9,558 nucleotides of DNA from JBBKXJ01 sp037969395 (lineage in GTDB: Bacteria > Pseudomonadota > Gammaproteobacteria > Pseudomonadales > JAUIET01): positions 1 through 9,558 of the forward strand of contig JBBKXJ010000033.1 of assembly GCA_037969395.1 (NCBI GenBank), written 5' to 3'. The notes beneath the pieces were generated by a model. It did not search any database. It was not told the DNA's origin and saw only the letters and a program-made list of their open reading frames with translations. Of the stretch, positions 8,501-9,558 are shown one piece after another. The first letter of the stretch is position 1; each line of letters opens with the position of its first letter. The translations under genes were made by a program, and so were the position numbers.

Positions 8501-9077
8501 CGAGTTCGAGATCAAGGTCCGTGGCGGGAGTGCGACGCCGATTGTCGATCATGACGACGGAACGGTTTCAGTACGGATAACGCGCGATGCAGGGGTACAG
8601 GCAGCCCAAGTGGCCGTCTTCTTCAAGCGCAATCCCTTCACTGACTTCCAGGTGCCATTGGCAACAGAAGCGGGGTCCCTGATCCCAATTACCGGACCCG
8701 AAGAGGGTGGCACCACTGTTTCAATCCACGGCAAAGGGTTTGTGCTCGGAGCCAAGGTCATGTTCGGCTCACAAGCTGTAGAGATCATGAAAATTAACAA
8801 GACGCGGTCGAAGATCATCGTGACGTCGCCGCCGGGTAAGGGCATCGTGCCCGTCCGTGTCGTGGGCGATGATGGTTCAGTGGCGACCGTAAAGGCCAGC
8901 TTCACCTACATCGCTCCAGAGCCGCCTGATGATCGCTGCTGCGAGGCAGATGGCAAAAATCCATCCGGGAACATTTTCAAGTCCCCGACTCACGCGACGA
9001 GGAGGAAGGACGACCTCACGAAGAACGAAGGCCCCGGCAACGCATCCGCGCTGCCGGGCGGTTCTCATGCGCACTGA
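5511..9077 (+). CDS. Multidomain protein: tyrosinase-like copper domain, HYR-like, von Willebrand A and IPT/TIG domains
   Basis: The product is 1188 residues. Domains in order: an Ig/PKD-like beta region (about 35-152); a tyrosinase-like domain (about 178-342); an HYR-like region (about 350-436, with FPVGETIVTATAVD); a von Willebrand A domain (about 443-672); beta-rich regions (about 680-960); an IPT/TIG domain (about 1055-1135, ITGPEEGGTTVSIHGKGF); and a polar tail. Copper-A candidates are His184, His203 and His205 (RFFHFHRGF). Copper-B has His297 and His301 (YHNTQHG) and His326 in DPIFWQFH. The MIDAS is Asp451-x-Thr453-x-Ser455, Thr555 (GSATPL) and Asp584 (LLTDGKQN). Type-3 copper proteins oxidise phenols or carry O2; VWA domains bind metal and protein or matrix partners. 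I chose ATG 5511, giving MLTIELNTG; the ribosome site is weak (AAGAGA at 5495-5500), and an in-frame TTG at 5475 is less likely. No signal peptide or membrane anchor is visible. GC is clearly higher than in its neighbours. Confidence 0.82.
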   Translation: MLTIELNTGVIPPRVSEALDPAKNNPIHSSPPAGQMAMNVGVRVFLTAVPVGSLTNIGGIAWSISGGDAIKDYDISSLVGTPADPQDPEDPQGNIRGHLTKCDTIALELSDLQGSDEISFYFTKTGTFVVTVVAEVNGTPEVGSITFNVQRDAKAEIYYVTGEPGNAIDHEDRNNILGEHYYWHQVAEDTPGFAFDNPGRFFHFHRGFIDKFNCWRGIFGYPCVPIYVSGPNHLHSGRDVDHVGEAGDGNGIVNEERHPDLGNIQKLPARFTIAGDGSQKLEDYADANALYDVIDYHNTQHGRLCGAGDFYPTTTTPADPIFWQFHFFLTKLLELHQTLKMDGEVLNVGPQEGPGGTRVFYPDPNVTITPECKDGIPTAFTPASGHLFPVGETIVTATAVDLVLHDPHPEPNSAVQEATVGNGTTKEISFVVNVMPSTEDPIPADIHLVLDDTFSMRGSTPAGPGGETPDKINALKDSMATLMSVLDVHRNGVGDNIGAFTFKVPPGQPASGCEESWQQELVSFGPLEERVQNDAALPFDINNAVAGMPADGSATPLSIAVSVSSDKLAVQPVGRKRWIILLTDGKQNTMDCLIGSVAAPAYNDPQVVNFRDKYLAERGTNLLAVGFGGGNAVNGPLLRTLAAGPDDYFDYAAEGPGSLSKWFTAAVARVLNQAEVVDPAGVLNTGDTVTQEVPLTRTCRSATFILTWAEGSLRRAPTFCVQSPEAGAQPITITENDHRDEEGITWISGRFHKILVLRFPLTGDNNRYHRGTWIASVCGPGFPGIKESTSYTFAVIADEALRLQCDLPNREIRTREAIPIKVVLDGDSVRSAKVTAEVIPIQNSVGTKLGNLTAEENMMVETGIHSESNAGLMERRMDVLSIKEAAFIKRQLNVSATHKVTLKPEERKPGTSVFTGELRSVRRDGAYSVAIRVEGVTLLGDKFIRECSMGFYAATTIEATQEVHLTPVKNFDRAFDWVARPTSGGMLKEILGPGFAHEFEIKVRGGSATPIVDHDDGTVSVRITRDAGVQAAQVAVFFKRNPFTDFQVPLATEAGSLIPITGPEEGGTTVSIHGKGFVLGAKVMFGSQAVEIMKINKTRSKIIVTSPPGKGIVPVRVVGDDGSVATVKASFTYIAPEPPDDRCCEADGKNPSGNIFKSPTHATRRKDDLTKNEGPGNASALPGGSHAH

Positions 9078-9302
9078 GTACCGCGCATTACAGATGACAT
9101 GACGACGCCCTTGTTGCACGACATGATCCAGGGGGATGCCGACGTCAGCTAGTCCCTGTCTCTGGCGGGTCGCTATTTTGAGCGGTCATTGGAAGTTCGG
9201 CGTGGTTCAAAAACAGGGTGTTTAGGGTTCCAATTGGCGAGCTTTTGCCCACCGGTGCTTAATCAAGCATCAGTGTTGGCGGCATGGACCGCGAAGTGCC
9301 GC
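9078..9302. other. Non-coding junction between the tyrosinase-like gene and the transposase
   Basis: The two flanking genes converge here. Symmetric elements are ATGCGC/GCGCAT (9067-9072 and 9083-9088) across the stop codon, ATTGGAA/TTCCAAT (9188-9194 and 9228-9234), and TGCTT/AAGCA around 9256-9269. None has a T-run, so no terminator is called. The end of the insertion sequence that carries the transposase should lie in this stretch, but its boundary cannot be set without the other end. Confidence 0.4.
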
Positions 9303-9311
9303 TTAAGCGGC
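9298..9311. repeat. 14-bp palindrome over the transposase stop codon
   Basis: GCCGCTTAAGCGGC is a perfect palindrome centred on the TTAA that includes the transposase stop. It may help end transcription or belong to the element's subterminal DNA. No T-run follows it on the minus strand. Confidence 0.45.
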
Positions 9312-9558
9312 GCGGTGGAAGCGTTCGAAGCCGAGCAATTCGAGCCAATGTGGATGGGATTTACCCGATAATATTTCAGCGGGTGTCCTTCCTTTTCGCT
9401 CCGGTCGTGCGCTGCGGATGAGGGGCTTATGGTTGAGGAAATATCTCAGTAAATCCAAGTAGCCATGATCAATTTCTCTGCGGTTTCTGATTGGCTTTCT
9501 GACTCGCCCGTTTAGATTCTCAACCATCGAGCTGGTTCTTTCTGTTGTGTCCATCACG
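9303..9558 (-). CDS. Transposase, C-terminal part (5' end outside window)
   Basis: About 84 residues are visible, read leftward and ending at TAA 9303-9305; the frame stays open to the window edge. The segment SSMVENLNGRVRKPIRNRR has the 'E-N-x-N-x-R-x-R' pattern found around the last catalytic Glu of DDE transposases. It is followed by YLDLLRYFLNHKPLIRS and HPHWLELLGF, endings I know from bacterial insertion-sequence transposases. The exact IS family is not certain. The enzyme would cut and join the ends of its own element. Its position at the edge of a region of mixed composition fits an accessory island. Whether the gene is intact cannot be judged. Confidence 0.75.
   Translation of the reverse strand, partial: VMDTTERTSSMVENLNGRVRKPIRNRREIDHGYLDLLRYFLNHKPLIRSARPERKGRTPAEILSGKSHPHWLELLGFERFHRAA

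Noticed and set aside
9033..9058. 7-bp inverted repeat CCCGGCA/TGCCGGG as terminator
   Set aside because: It lies inside the coding region and no T-run follows.

Overview
The window is bacterial: Shine-Dalgarno-led genes, a methyltransferase tail, and a transposase tail at the far edge. The protein families suggest an environmental proteobacterium, but nothing here fixes the taxon. The layout is that of an accessory region. Two very long multidomain genes stand divergently, with sparse AT-richer DNA around them and the 3' part of a transposase gene at the right edge.

Left to right: (1) the C-terminal end of a class I SAM-dependent methyltransferase (1-291, +). It is followed at once by a good ribosome site and an ATG whose frame closes after seven codons, exactly where a 64-nt hairpin begins (325-388). 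(2) An AT-rich non-coding stretch to 824, holding a perfect 18-bp palindrome (629-646). (3) A 1268-residue galactose-oxidase-like protein on the minus strand (825-4631). It keeps the full copper-radical residue set and carries about 730 extra C-terminal residues. (4) A divergent intergenic region of about 880 bp. It contains a hairpin touching the oxidase ribosome site, and a small minus-strand gene for a membrane-anchored coiled coil that appears frameshifted (4910-5148). (5) A 1188-residue plus-strand protein (5511-9077) joining an Ig/PKD-like region, a divergent tyrosinase-like type-3 copper domain, an HYR-like region, a von Willebrand A domain with a MIDAS, and an IPT/TIG domain. (6) The C-terminus of a transposase on the minus strand, running off the right edge (9303-9558).

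The main point of interest is the pairing of two unrelated copper-oxidase folds in giant proteins that also carry adhesion-type modules. Neither has a visible Sec signal peptide. Galactose-oxidase-type enzymes oxidise alcohols or aldehydes and make hydrogen peroxide; type-3 copper enzymes act on phenols. A joint role in oxidative modification or cross-linking of surface or matrix material is an inference, not something the sequence proves. The two genes differ in base composition (about 43-52% GC in sampled lines of the oxidase gene, about 62-65% in the tyrosinase-like gene), which suggests separate origins.
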